DNA from: a virus
Direction: 5' to 3' (one strand)
Length of the DNA stretch: 64,000 nt
IMG/VR virus record: IMGVR_UViG_3300005327_000002
Coordinates: 16,092-80,091 of that record
How positions within the stretch are numbered: position 1 is the stretch's first letter; every line of letters starts with the position of its first letter. The position numbers and the translations under genes are program-made. Below the pieces are notes generated by a model that saw only the letters and a list, made by a program, of their open reading frames with translations, ran no database searches and had not been told where the DNA came from. Shown one piece after another: positions 31,605 to 41,400 of the stretch.

Positions 31605-33578
31605 TCAGACCTTCTTCCACTCGAAGTTCGCCCAGGACCCGGACGCCCGGTCGGCGGGGTCCTGGCGCTTGTGCAGGGCCACGTAGCCGCCCCGTGGGCC
31701 GCCCGCCAGCGCGGGCGTGGACGCCGTGGCCGACTGGGCGCCGTTGATGCCCCACGCGGGCAGCGGGAACTGCTCCATGACCACGCCGACCGCCGGGGTC
31801 ACGGTCACGCGGAAGTGGTACCAGGTCGCGGCGGACACCAGCACCCCGGCGGCGGACATCGCGGTCACCGGCGCCTGCCCGGTCCGGTACATCGTGACCA
31901 CCAGGCGGCCGCTGGCGGTCTGCAGCGCTGTGAAGTAGTCCCGGTCCCAGGTGGTGTCCCGCAGGTCCCGGTCGTCGGGCAGAGCGAAGGCCAGGCCCAG
32001 GCCGTTGGGCTCCGCCCGCGCGGCCGCGCCCGCCGGGATCGAGTTCCACAGGTGCGACCACGCCACGGTGTAGGAGTTCGGGTCGGCCACCGGGGACGCC
32101 CACCCCAGCACCGTGGTGACCCGGCCCCACGTCGTGCCGTAGTCCGCCGACGTCTCGAACGACGTCTCCGGGCGCCACCCCACGTACGGCTTAGGGTCGG
32201 CCGGGACGGCGCAGTACGGCGGGTAGCCGAGCGAACCGGGGTCGCCCATGGTCGACTGGCCGCGCCACAGCGCGGAGGTGTCGTCCTCCGCCAGCGGCGC
32301 CAGCTGCCCCTCCGTGAACGCACCCATCGCCCAGGTGTCCCGGGTCATCACCGGCATGGAGGCGTACCCCACCATGGCGTCGCGCCGGTAGTAGGCCGGG
32401 TCCGTCGACACCACCCCGGCGTAGCCGTTCGCCGCGACCTGGGCGCGGTGGGTGCGGCGCTGCACCGCGCCGTTGATGACCACCCGCAGTCCGGCCGTGA
32501 CGAACGGCGCCAGGGAGGACGCCGGGATACGCCAGTCGGCGAACACCCAGTCGACGCCGTTTCCCAGCAGGGTGGCCGCGCTCACCGCGTCCGCGTCCGC
32601 CTGGGAGCGCGCCAGGTAGCCGGTCTGGATACCGGCCTGGGAGGCCGCCGTCAGGTTGGCGATGTTGCGGGACGCCACCACGGACGACGACTGGGTGCAG
32701 GCCCGCAGGATCGTCGCCACCAGCTTCGTGGCCACGTCCGGGCGGGTGTCCGTCGTCAGCCCCAGGGCGTAGACGTACACCATGCTGCGCCCGGTCTCCC
32801 CCAGCAGCTGCGCCACCGTGTTGATCCCGATCTGCGGCAGGCCCGCGAACTTGCCGTAGTAGGGCCCGGTCGTCACCCGGCCCTGCTCGCCCGGCCACAC
32901 CCCGGCGGGCCAGCGGTGGGTGCCCTGCCGGTACCAGTTGTTCACGGCCAGTACCAGGTTGCGCGCGGACTGGGTCGTCAGGTCGGACCAGTTCAGGTCC
33001 ACGGCCGGGTCGGACAGGCTCCCGTCGTAGCCGCCCGTGATGCACCAGTTGTCCAGCTGGTCGGTGCCCAGGTAGCAGTTGCGCAGGTACGGGGTGCCGT
33101 CGGCCAGGCCGTCGATGTCCAGCTGCACGCCGTCCAGCTCCAGGTCCACCGCTGCCCTGCAGGAGCGCAGCAGGCCCTGCGGGAAGCCGTTGACGCCGTA
33201 CCCCCGGTCGCCCATCACGATGTCCCCGGCGGTGCGCCCGGCCGTCGGCGGGAGGATGTCCGCGACGGTGCGCCCGCAGGCGGTGGCCGACTGCGGGGAG
33301 TACAGGCCATCGCTCTCCACGGTGACGGTGTTGCCGGACGCCTCCGAGATGCGGACCCTGATCCGGCCGGTGGCCGGGTCGTAGACCAGGCCGGTGCCCA
33401 GGTGCGCGCCCATGCACTGCGCGGCCTGCCCGCACACGCCCAGGTTCGCGGACGTCGGGTCGTAGAACTGGCCGGACACCACGAAGTCGTTGCCCTCCGC
33501 GCCGGTGCCGGTGACCGTGGTGCCCGCGCCATTGCGCATGTAGCACTGGCAGGAGGCTTCGTGCAGGCAGTCCGCCAT
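31605..33578 (-). CDS. Minor tail protein, GDPD-like (second of three tandem paralogues)
   Basis: A 657-residue protein; the ATG of MADCLHEASC is chosen because AAGGGAG lies seven bases upstream, although the frame is open further. The N-terminal CxxxxxCxC resembles its neighbours. Residues 120-420 share the GDPD-like outline (LRSCRAAVDLELDGVQLDIDGLADGTPYL with Asp149/Asp154/Asp160, LTTQSARNLVL, TVAQLLGETGRSMVYVY, GNGVDWVFADWRI). The canonical Glu is replaced by Asp149. The C-terminal region is again lectin-like (YTVAWSHLWNSIPAG, YFTALQTASGRLVVTMYRTG, ATWYHFRVTVTPAVGVVME). Confidence 0.65.
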   Translation of the reverse strand: MADCLHEASCQCYMRNGAGTTVTGTGAEGNDFVVSGQFYDPTSANLGVCGQAAQCMGAHLGTGLVYDPATGRIRVRISEASGNTVTVESDGLYSPQSATACGRTVADILPPTAGRTAGDIVMGDRGYGVNGFPQGLLRSCRAAVDLELDGVQLDIDGLADGTPYLRNCYLGTDQLDNWCITGGYDGSLSDPAVDLNWSDLTTQSARNLVLAVNNWYRQGTHRWPAGVWPGEQGRVTTGPYYGKFAGLPQIGINTVAQLLGETGRSMVYVYALGLTTDTRPDVATKLVATILRACTQSSSVVASRNIANLTAASQAGIQTGYLARSQADADAVSAATLLGNGVDWVFADWRIPASSLAPFVTAGLRVVINGAVQRRTHRAQVAANGYAGVVSTDPAYYRRDAMVGYASMPVMTRDTWAMGAFTEGQLAPLAEDDTSALWRGQSTMGDPGSLGYPPYCAVPADPKPYVGWRPETSFETSADYGTTWGRVTTVLGWASPVADPNSYTVAWSHLWNSIPAGAAARAEPNGLGLAFALPDDRDLRDTTWDRDYFTALQTASGRLVVTMYRTGQAPVTAMSAAGVLVSAATWYHFRVTVTPAVGVVMEQFPLPAWGINGAQSATASTPALAGGPRGGYVALHKRQDPADRASGSWANFEWKKV

Positions 33579-33589
33579 GGCCAACTCCC

Positions 33590-35623
33590 TTACAGGGTCG
33601 TACTGCTGGTGATGGTCAGGGACCGGTACAGGCCGGGGAAGTTCGCCTCCGTGGCCACCTTGACCTTGCGCAGGGAGGCGTACTTCAGGTCCGGGGTGGT
33701 GCGCAGCCGCGTCTGCTCGGAGGCGGTGTGCGTCATGACCACGGACTGCTCCACCGCGCCGGTGCCGGTGTTCAGGCGCTGCAGCTCCACGTTGGCGGAG
33801 CGCACGATCAGCCGGAAGCGCTGCCAGGTGCCCGCCGTCGGCGCCACCAGGGTGCCCGTGGGGGTCGACACCACCCCGGTGAAGGCGGCGCCGTTGGCCT
33901 TGCCGTCGATCGCCAGGGAGCCGTCCCGCTTCTGGTACCCGAAGTAGTAGTCCGGCGGGTCGTAGTTGAGCACCGGGGCGGGGGTGGGACGGTCGATGCC
34001 GGGCTGATCGGTGGGCTGCAGGATCACCAGGCCCAGGCCCAGCGTCGCGGACGCGCCGGGGAAGGCCGGGACGGGGTCGGTCGTGCAGTCGTTCATGTCC
34101 GGCATGGGTTCGCTGGGGGCCCACATCTGGTCCCACTGGTACACCAGCCGGTTGGTGCCGATGGCCGACACCGGGCCGGGTGTCGCCCACGCCAGCAGGA
34201 TGTCCCGGCGGGTCTCCCCGACCCCCACGGCGCCCTGGCCCAGGTTCGGCATCACCCACACCCCCGGGTTGCCGTTGTTGGCCACCGGAGCCGCCCAGTT
34301 GTAGCCGCGCCGGTTGGTGCGGTAGCCGCCGATGTCCATGTCCCCGTGGAACTGGCCGTCCGGGTGGCCGCCGAAGGGCCACGGGTCCTTCCGCATCGGC
34401 TTCAGGGCGCCCTTCGTGTAGACGCCGTTCTCCGACAGCACCCCCTTGAAGCCCTTCCCGGCCGCGATGGCGGCGGCCTTCACGGGCATGCGTGTGGCGT
34501 TGGTGGCCACCGTCGTCAGCCCGGCGCCGGAGTACGCCAGCGGGTCGTACAGGGCGGGCTGGTCGTTCCAGTTCAGGAACGCCCACTTCGCCCCGGTCCC
34601 GGCCACCTGCGCCGGGGTGTTGGCCGTGTAGTCGCCCGACCCGGACAGGAACACCCCGTACTGCAGGCCGGAGCCGTTCAGCGGCGTCAGCAGGCTGTAG
34701 AGGTTCGTCAGGATGATCACGGACTTCTGCAGGCACCGCCGCTCGATCATGCGGCGCAGGATCGGGATCGCCCGCTGCACCGCCACGTCGTTGTTGCCCG
34801 GGGTGTAGCCGTTGCGGAACAGGTAGAAGGCGATGCCGATCTTCCCGCCCATCTCGTCCAGGACCTCACCGACGGTGTTCCCGCCCCACTGGTTGGAGTG
34901 CTGCGGGAAGCTGTAGACCTCCGAGTTGACGATCATCGTCTTCCATGCCGACAGCGTCAGGCGGTCGTACTCGATCGGCGTCGGGGGCAGCGACTTGTCC
35001 GGCGTCTGCCGCGCCCAGGGCAGGTAGTCCAGGACGTTGTTGCAGTCGTTGGTGGCCGCGCCGCCGGTCTGGGTCCCGGGCGACATCACGCAGGACGGAT
35101 AGGTCCAGTTGTTCAGCATCGACCCGTACGGGGCGACGACCAGCGCGCCGTCCGCCAGCACCGCGACCGACAGCGTCATGCCTTCCAGGTTCTGCGACAC
35201 CGCGTTGCGGGCGGAGCGGATCGTGCCCCACGGGGCTGAGATCGGCCCCGCCCCGTCGTGCCCCCACACGTGCCCGACCGGGAACGCCGTCACGTCCCGC
35301 TGGCATGACCTGGTGGCCGCCTCCGCAGCGGGCACGTACAGGCCGTCCGGGCGCACCTGCACCAGGTTGCCCGGCTGCCCCGACACCTCCAGGCACACCG
35401 TGCCGGGCTGCGCCGGATCGTCGGGCACCGGCGGGCACCATCCCAGCCCGTTGCCCGTCACCCGGGGCACGCAGTCCCGCATGAACCGCAGGCACCCGTC
35501 CCCGCCGGAGATGTCGACGTTCACCGCGTACGCCGTCAGCAGCGACCCGTTGCCCGACACCGTGGCGCCGTCCCCGGCGATCACCCGGCACCGGCACTGC
35601 CCGGAGCATCCGCACCCAGCCAC
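33590..35623 (-). CDS. Minor tail protein, GDPD-like (first of three tandem paralogues)
   Basis: A 677-residue protein beginning GCGCSGQCRCR, the most Cys-dense of the three N-termini. The GDPD-like outline is present but eroded: IRSARNAVSQNLEGMTLSVAVLADGALVV has Thr and Val at the Glu and first Asp positions and only the last Asp remains, so catalysis is unlikely. Other shared segments are YDRLTLSAWKTMIVN, TVGEVLDEMGGKIGIAFYL and GTGAKWAFLNWND. The C-terminus carries a strand-rich lectin-like domain (TWQRFRLIVRSANVELQRLNTG). It is probably a structural copy in the tail tip. Confidence 0.63.
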   Translation of the reverse strand: MAGCGCSGQCRCRVIAGDGATVSGNGSLLTAYAVNVDISGGDGCLRFMRDCVPRVTGNGLGWCPPVPDDPAQPGTVCLEVSGQPGNLVQVRPDGLYVPAAEAATRSCQRDVTAFPVGHVWGHDGAGPISAPWGTIRSARNAVSQNLEGMTLSVAVLADGALVVAPYGSMLNNWTYPSCVMSPGTQTGGAATNDCNNVLDYLPWARQTPDKSLPPTPIEYDRLTLSAWKTMIVNSEVYSFPQHSNQWGGNTVGEVLDEMGGKIGIAFYLFRNGYTPGNNDVAVQRAIPILRRMIERRCLQKSVIILTNLYSLLTPLNGSGLQYGVFLSGSGDYTANTPAQVAGTGAKWAFLNWNDQPALYDPLAYSGAGLTTVATNATRMPVKAAAIAAGKGFKGVLSENGVYTKGALKPMRKDPWPFGGHPDGQFHGDMDIGGYRTNRRGYNWAAPVANNGNPGVWVMPNLGQGAVGVGETRRDILLAWATPGPVSAIGTNRLVYQWDQMWAPSEPMPDMNDCTTDPVPAFPGASATLGLGLVILQPTDQPGIDRPTPAPVLNYDPPDYYFGYQKRDGSLAIDGKANGAAFTGVVSTPTGTLVAPTAGTWQRFRLIVRSANVELQRLNTGTGAVEQSVVMTHTASEQTRLRTTPDLKYASLRKVKVATEANFPGLYRSLTITSSTTL

Positions 35624-35637
35624 CTAGCGCTCCTCTC

Positions 35638-36942
35638 TCACGCCGCGTCCACGCGGGCCGCGATCTCCACCCGGACCCGGGCCGAACCGTCCACCGGCGA
35701 CTGCGCGACCAGCTCCACGCACCAGCCGCCCCCGCACCCGAACACCGGCCAGGAGAAGCTGCTGCCCTGCGGGCCCGTCATCACCGGCCGACCGCTGCCG
35801 CCCGGGCACGACATGGACGCGCGCAGCTGGCGGCCGTCCAGGACCACGGTGGAGCGCTTCGGCAGGTACGCGATGTTCAGATCGGCGCACGCGGAGCACG
35901 GGTCCGGGTCCTGCTCGGTGCACGGGATGCCCAGCGGGTTGGAGTAGAAGCGCACCGTCAGGCGCCGCAGGTCCGTCTCCCCCGTCTCGATCGTCACCAC
36001 CGGCACCGACTCCCACCAGTCCGGCACGTGGTCCGGGGCGACCGTCAGCAGGGTGCGCTGCGCCGCCATCGCCCCGGTGGGGTAGCAGGCGTTCGCGGGC
36101 AGCGCCGGGAAGAACGGGAACGGCGGCGGCGGGCAGTTGGGGTCCGACGGGCACGGGGACGCCGCCACGGACGCGCACTGGGCGTAGATCGCGTCCGGGT
36201 CGTAGTCGGGCACGAAGGAGCCGTGGGACAGGTCGACCCACCCGCCGGAGGCATCGGTGGGCTGGCAGTAGATCCAAGGGTTGGCCAGCGCCAGGGTGAC
36301 CTCCACCGTCAGCAGCACCGGCACGCCGGGGTCGCAGCCCTGCGGACCGCACCCGGCCGACCCCGGCAGGTACTCCCGCGCGGTCTCCGAAGGCCCGTCG
36401 ATCACGCCGACGTCGTACATGGTGCGCAGCTCCTGCTCCCCGGGGAGCCGGTCGGCGCCGGAGGGCGGGGTGCAGCCCGGGCAGCAGGCGTACATGCACA
36501 TCACGTCCCCGCCGCAGGCGTCCGGGCGGCACAGGCGGCCCTTCAGCGCCGCCGACAGGTACCCCAGCGCGTAGGACGCCGCGCAGTCACCCAGTGCCAG
36601 CACCTGGAACTGCAGGCGCACCTCCCGGTGCGGGGTGCGCAGCCCCGACAGGATGCCGCCTCCGCCCGGCAGGTCGGTGACCGTGCGGGCCGTCGGCGCG
36701 CTCTGGAATCCGTCCGCGCCGGTGCACCACACGCCCAGCAGCTGGCCGGACTCCGGCCGCGACGGGTCCCACCACGGCGCGTCGTCGGCCTCCGGCGTCT
36801 CGTAGTACGGCCAGCCCAGGACCTGCTCCAGCCCGTCGCACGGCGGGCAGGCGACCTGGACGCCGTAGCGGTCGGCGTAGGCCCGGGCCCGGGCCGTGTT
36901 GGCCAGCTCCGACCCGGCGAAGGCGATCCACCCCGTGTACAT
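35638..36942 (-). CDS. Minor tail protein, distal tail-like
   Basis: A 434-residue protein. ATG at 36942 shares a base with the upstream stop (TGATG) and has GGAGGG at good distance; the GTG at 36948 would be too close to that site. The first 130 residues (MYTGWIAFAGSELANTARARAYADRYG, then HREVRLQFQVLALGDCAASYALGYL) match the N-terminal pattern of siphovirus distal tail/minor tail proteins in actinophages. Cys clusters occur (CMYACCPGC, GCGPQGCDPG, CSACADLN). The C-terminal 200 residues contain strand pairs (VTIETGETDLRRLTVRFYSNPLG) and a Gly-rich end. It probably sits at the tail tip. Confidence 0.65.
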   Translation of the reverse strand: MYTGWIAFAGSELANTARARAYADRYGVQVACPPCDGLEQVLGWPYYETPEADDAPWWDPSRPESGQLLGVWCTGADGFQSAPTARTVTDLPGGGGILSGLRTPHREVRLQFQVLALGDCAASYALGYLSAALKGRLCRPDACGGDVMCMYACCPGCTPPSGADRLPGEQELRTMYDVGVIDGPSETAREYLPGSAGCGPQGCDPGVPVLLTVEVTLALANPWIYCQPTDASGGWVDLSHGSFVPDYDPDAIYAQCASVAASPCPSDPNCPPPPFPFFPALPANACYPTGAMAAQRTLLTVAPDHVPDWWESVPVVTIETGETDLRRLTVRFYSNPLGIPCTEQDPDPCSACADLNIAYLPKRSTVVLDGRQLRASMSCPGGSGRPVMTGPQGSSFSWPVFGCGGGWCVELVAQSPVDGSARVRVEIAARVDAA

Positions 36943-37226
36943 CAGCACACCCTCCGGAAGCGCAGGGACCCGTCGTCGGCCACGTACCGCTCATAGCGGG
37001 GGCACGTGCCGTCCGCAGCGGCGGAGGCCGCCACAGGGCCCGCCAGGGCCGCCCGCGCGGCCGTGGAGGACACGCCCCCGGTGGTGCCGTCCTCCCAGAC
37101 GCTCACCAGCTGGGTGCCGTTGGGCGAGTTGAGCACCGGCTGCGCCCGCAGCGCCGCCAGCAGCTGCTGCAGGCGGACGGCGGACGGCAGCCCCGGCACG
37201 GCGCCGGGAACGGCGTACAGCGGCAT
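36942..37226 (-). CDS. Small protein of the tail operon
   Basis: A 94-residue protein between two minor tail genes, sharing a base with the ATG of the next one. It has a helix (GLPSAVRLQQLLAALRAQPVLNS) followed by a strand (TQLVSVWEDG), an Ala-rich helix and YERYVADDGSLRFRRVC. It might be a small tail-tip component; no family is recognised. Confidence 0.55.
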   Translation of the reverse strand: MPLYAVPGAVPGLPSAVRLQQLLAALRAQPVLNSPNGTQLVSVWEDGTTGGVSSTAARAALAGPVAASAAADGTCPRYERYVADDGSLRFRRVC

Positions 37227-37236
37227 CAGGGCCTCC

Positions 37237-38454
37237 TCACGGGTTGTCGGTCGGCAGGGCCATCAGCGGCGCCAGCGAGACGGTGACCTTCTCCCCGCCG
37301 GTCGACCACTCCCCGCCGACGTAGACCAGGCGCAGCCCCTGGCGGACCTCCACGCACCGGTCGGTGAACAGCACGTCCACCCGCACCCCGGGGATGAGTC
37401 GCTTGATGTCCACCGGCGCGGTCGGTGCCAGCTGCGCCCGGTCCCCGACTTCGAAGGACACCGGCCACACGGTGCGGCCGCGCAGCAGCTCCTGGGCGTA
37501 GCGGGTCAGCAGCTGCTGCTCCTGGCCCTGCTGGTCCTGGGGGATGGAGACCTTCGTGCCGACGTCCAGGCGCCCGAACAGGCGCGTCCAGCGGTTGTCC
37601 TCCCCGGACGGGTCGACGCACCGCACCCCGGCGGTCACCGCCATGCCGGAGTTCTCCGTGGTCTGGGAGGTGGCCCAGGCCCGGGTGGCGATCTGGTCGA
37701 TCGACCGGACCACGCGCACCGCGCCGCCCAGGTCTTCGGCGGTGAGCAGCGCCTGGGCGTTGGTCCACCACAGGTTGCCCGTCGGGTCGGGGGTGAGCCC
37801 GGCGCCGGGCTTCACCAGCAGGGAGCGCCGGTACACCGTCCAGTCGAAGCCCTGGTCCGACAGGTCGTTCAGGATCTCCAGCAGCGGCACGTACCAGGAG
37901 TCCCGGGTGGTCGACTCCCACCGCACCCCGGTGTAGTAACCCACCATGCTGTCCAGCATGTTGGGCCAGTCCGGCTCACAGGAGTAGTCGCTGTCCAGGA
38001 GGTTGTCCGCGATCGTGCCCAGGGCCACGTCCATGATGTCGCGGGGGCTGTCGGGCAGGCCCTGGATCACCTTCGTGTTCCAGCAGCGGCCCAGCCACAG
38101 CCCCATGTCCTGGGCCTGGATCGTGATCTGGGAGCCCTCCGTGGAGGTGTGGGTGACCGGGCCGCACCACACCAGGTCCGCGTCCCGGTAGACGTGCAGT
38201 TCGTGGCCGCCGGGCATCAGCTTGGACAGCGGTTCGCAGCACTCGGTGGAGGCCTGCGCCAGGTCCAGCACGCACTCCGCCTCCGAGACGTCGCACAGGC
38301 GCCGGTCCCACTTCACCGTGAGCAGCATGCGGTCCGTCTGGTCGGCCTGCAGGTACGGCACCGTGCCGCCGCGCCAGAACAGGGCGACGTGCAGGGCCTG
38401 CGGGCAGCCCAGGGTGTCGCCCGGCTTCAGGTTCTCCCACACCCCCAGGGACAT
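37237..38454 (-). CDS. Minor tail protein, hub-like
   Basis: A 405-residue protein whose ATG shares a base with the stop of the tape measure gene (TGATG). Visible segments are DRMLLTVKWDRRLCDVSEAECVLDL, HELHVYRDADLVWCGPVTHTSTEGSQITIQAQDMGLWLGR, and a C-terminal RVDVLFTDRCVEVRQGLRLVYVGGEWSTGGEKVTVSLAPL. The pattern 'vyRdg.lvw.Gpv' followed by 'i.a.d...wl..R' is that of tail-hub (gp27/ORF48-like) minor tail proteins of siphoviruses, and the gene is in the usual place directly after the tape measure. Confidence 0.72.
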   Translation of the reverse strand: MSLGVWENLKPGDTLGCPQALHVALFWRGGTVPYLQADQTDRMLLTVKWDRRLCDVSEAECVLDLAQASTECCEPLSKLMPGGHELHVYRDADLVWCGPVTHTSTEGSQITIQAQDMGLWLGRCWNTKVIQGLPDSPRDIMDVALGTIADNLLDSDYSCEPDWPNMLDSMVGYYTGVRWESTTRDSWYVPLLEILNDLSDQGFDWTVYRRSLLVKPGAGLTPDPTGNLWWTNAQALLTAEDLGGAVRVVRSIDQIATRAWATSQTTENSGMAVTAGVRCVDPSGEDNRWTRLFGRLDVGTKVSIPQDQQGQEQQLLTRYAQELLRGRTVWPVSFEVGDRAQLAPTAPVDIKRLIPGVRVDVLFTDRCVEVRQGLRLVYVGGEWSTGGEKVTVSLAPLMALPTDNP

Positions 38455-41400
38455 CAGACCCACGCCCCCTGGACGGAGGAGCCGAACAGGGAGCCGACGC
38501 GGGCGGCCACCAGGTTGGCCAGCAGCCGGGAGTCCTGCGCCTGCGACTGGATCACGAACGTCTGGGTGACCTGGGCGCCGCCGTCCGGCTGCTGGCCGTC
38601 GCGGCGCTGGATCATCGCGGTAAGGCCGGACAGGTCGGCCAGCTGCAGCGCCCGCTGGCGGTTGGTCAGCGGGATGACGACCTCCGCCCCGGCCTCACCG
38701 ATCAGCGCGGTGGTGGGGCCGGTGACGATCGCGCCCCGGGCCAGGCGGGGAATGTGCGGGATGTCCACCGGGGAGAAGTCGTTGAAGCCGTCGGCAAACT
38801 TGTTGATCAGGTCGATTCCCTGATTGATCATCGCCTTCAGTCCGGACCAGATGGTGGAGCCGAAGGACGACAGCGCGGAGCCGATCTTGCCCGGCAGGCC
38901 GGAGAAGAAGCCCGCGATCCGGTCGATCCCCTCCGAAGCTTTCTGACCGGCCCAGGACAGGGCGCTTGACACGGCGTCACCGACCGAACTGCCCAGCGAC
39001 GCAAGGGCGTTGTAGGCCCGGCCGGGCAGCGCGCGGAACCACGCCAGGACGGCGTCACCCCAGGACGGCAGGGTGACCGCCACGAAGTTGATCGCGGATT
39101 CGAAGACGCTTGCGATCATGGAACCCAGGGACGACAGGGCAGAGCCGATCCGGCCCGGCAGGTCCTTGAACCACTGCAGGACGGCGTCGATCGCGGCCGG
39201 GATCGCCTGGATCAGGAACTGCACGGCCCCGATCACGACCGATACGAGCATGCCCGCCAGCGCACCCAGGGCGTACGCGATCCGGCCGGGCAGCGCCGCG
39301 AAGAAGTCCACCACGGCCTGGAACCACACCGGCAGGGTCTCCGTCACGAACGACGCCGCCGCCGTCCAGGCCGCCGTCAGCCCTTGCACCAGCAGGTCGC
39401 CCAGGGAGGAGAACCAGCCGGGCACCGTGACCGTGAAGAAGTCGGCCACGGCCGTGCCGATCGGCGCCAGCCACTCACCGATCTTGCCCGCCAGGCCGAC
39501 GACAGCGCCGACGATCGCGGCGCCGATCGCCACCGCGATCACTGTAGGCAGCGCCGCGAAGAACAGCACCACCTTGGCCGCGATGGGCCCCCACTGGTCG
39601 ATGCTGGAGCCGATCTTGTCACCCAGGGAGAAGACGGCGGACAGCACCTTCGGCGCGGCATCCTCCACCCCCTGGGCAACCTTTTCGATCAGCTGGCCGC
39701 CCAGGTCAAGGGCCGCCTTCGCCAGCGGCGGCCCGTACGTCTTCGCCCCGTCGATCAAGGACCCGATCACCCGGGCGCCGGTCTCCTTCAGATCCGGCCA
39801 GGCCTTCTTCAGGTTGTCCGCCGCCTGGGAGATCGCGGTCTTCAGGGCGGGCAGCGCGTCCTCCACGGACGCTTCGAACTCCCCGATCCCGGAGAAGTCC
39901 CCGGAGAAGATCCCGCCCAGCAGCGTCCGGGCGTTGCGCGCCACGGACTGCAGCTTCGTACCCAGGTTGTCGCGCAGGGCGTCCGCCGCCTTGTCGCTGG
40001 CCCCGGCGACGTCGCCCAGCGACTGGGCGGCGGTCTGCAGGTTCAGGTTGAAGAAGGCCTCACCCTGGGTGATGCCCGGGTCACCGAACAGGGCGCGCAC
40101 CGCGTTGACCGCGTCCTGCGACCCGGGCCCCAGCTCCCGGATTCGGTCCAGGACCTTTCCCAGCCCGGCCCGGGCGGAGTCACCGCCCTTCAGCACCTGG
40201 GCGGACAGGTCGTCGAAGTCGATCCCGATCGCCTTCAGGGCATCGGTGGTCCCCTGCGCCTCCGTGGTGGCCTTCTCGAAGAACTGCGTGATGCCGTCGG
40301 CCAGGGCGTCGCTGTCCTTGGCGCCCTTCTGCAGGCCCTGGTTGAGCAGGCCCATGGCGTCGCTGGCGTTCAGGCCCAGCTGGTGGAACATCACCGGGTA
40401 CTCGGAGAAGGTGTCCAGCAGGTCGTCCGCGATGCCCACGTTCAGCTGCTGGCCCCGGATCAGGATGTCCATGGCCTCCTGGGCGGACCCGGCCAGCTGG
40501 TTCTTCAGGATCGTGGACACCGCCCGCGCGGCGCCGCCCACGTCCCCCTCCAGGACCGTGGCCACGTCCTGCAGCTTCGTGGACAGCCCCTCCAGCCCCA
40601 GGCCCGTGGTGTCGAAGTTCAGCAGCCCCTGGCGCAGCACCTGCTTGACGGCGTCGGCGCCCTCCTCCACGGAGTCCGTGACGCCCTTGGTGTACAGGTG
40701 CCCGGCCACGGTCCCGGCTTCGTGCGCGGCGTCGTCGCTGGCCCCCAGGGCGGCCCGCAGCGAGCCCTCCAGGACCTGGCGGTCCATCATCTGGGAGAAG
40801 GCCTCCGTGAACTGCTCCCGGACCGTGTCGGCGACCTTCAGGAACACGCCCACGGTGATGGCGGCCGCCGCCGCCACGGCCGCCGCAGCCCCGGCCTTGG
40901 CCGACGCCCCGAAGGACGCCATGAAGCCGCCCCCGGCCTCCTCCCCGGCCGCGTCGATGCCCTCCGTGTCGGCGTCCACCTCCACGGTCACCGGGTCCGC
41001 TTCGATCCCGTCGATCTCCGCTTCGGCCCGGGAGGTGTCGGCCGTGACCTCCACCTGGACGCGCTGCGCCGCGTCCCCGACGTCGCGCACCTCCGACTCC
41101 GCGCGGGAGGTGTCCGCGATCACGTCGATCTGGACCACCTCACCGTCCAGGCGGTCGATCTCCCGGGCGACGTCGCCGGTGTCGGCGTCCACCTGGACTT
41201 CGACGTCCGGCACCCGGGTGGACTCGATCTCCTGGACCAGGCCGTCCGTGTCGGCGGTCACCTCCACGTCGGCGGTCAGGTCCTGGGAGGCGCGGTCCAG
41301 GTCGCGGCGCAGCCCCTGCAGCAGCTCCCGGGCGTCGGCGGTCAGGGCGATGCTGGCGGTGATCCCGCCGATCGCGTCGCGCACCGCCCGGGCGAAGCCG

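Noticed and set aside
33579-34736. Upstream extension of the 31605-33578 gene to 34736
   Set aside because: The added 386 residues are Gly/Arg-rich shadow of the paralogue at 33590-35623; the ATG at 33578 has a good ribosome binding site.
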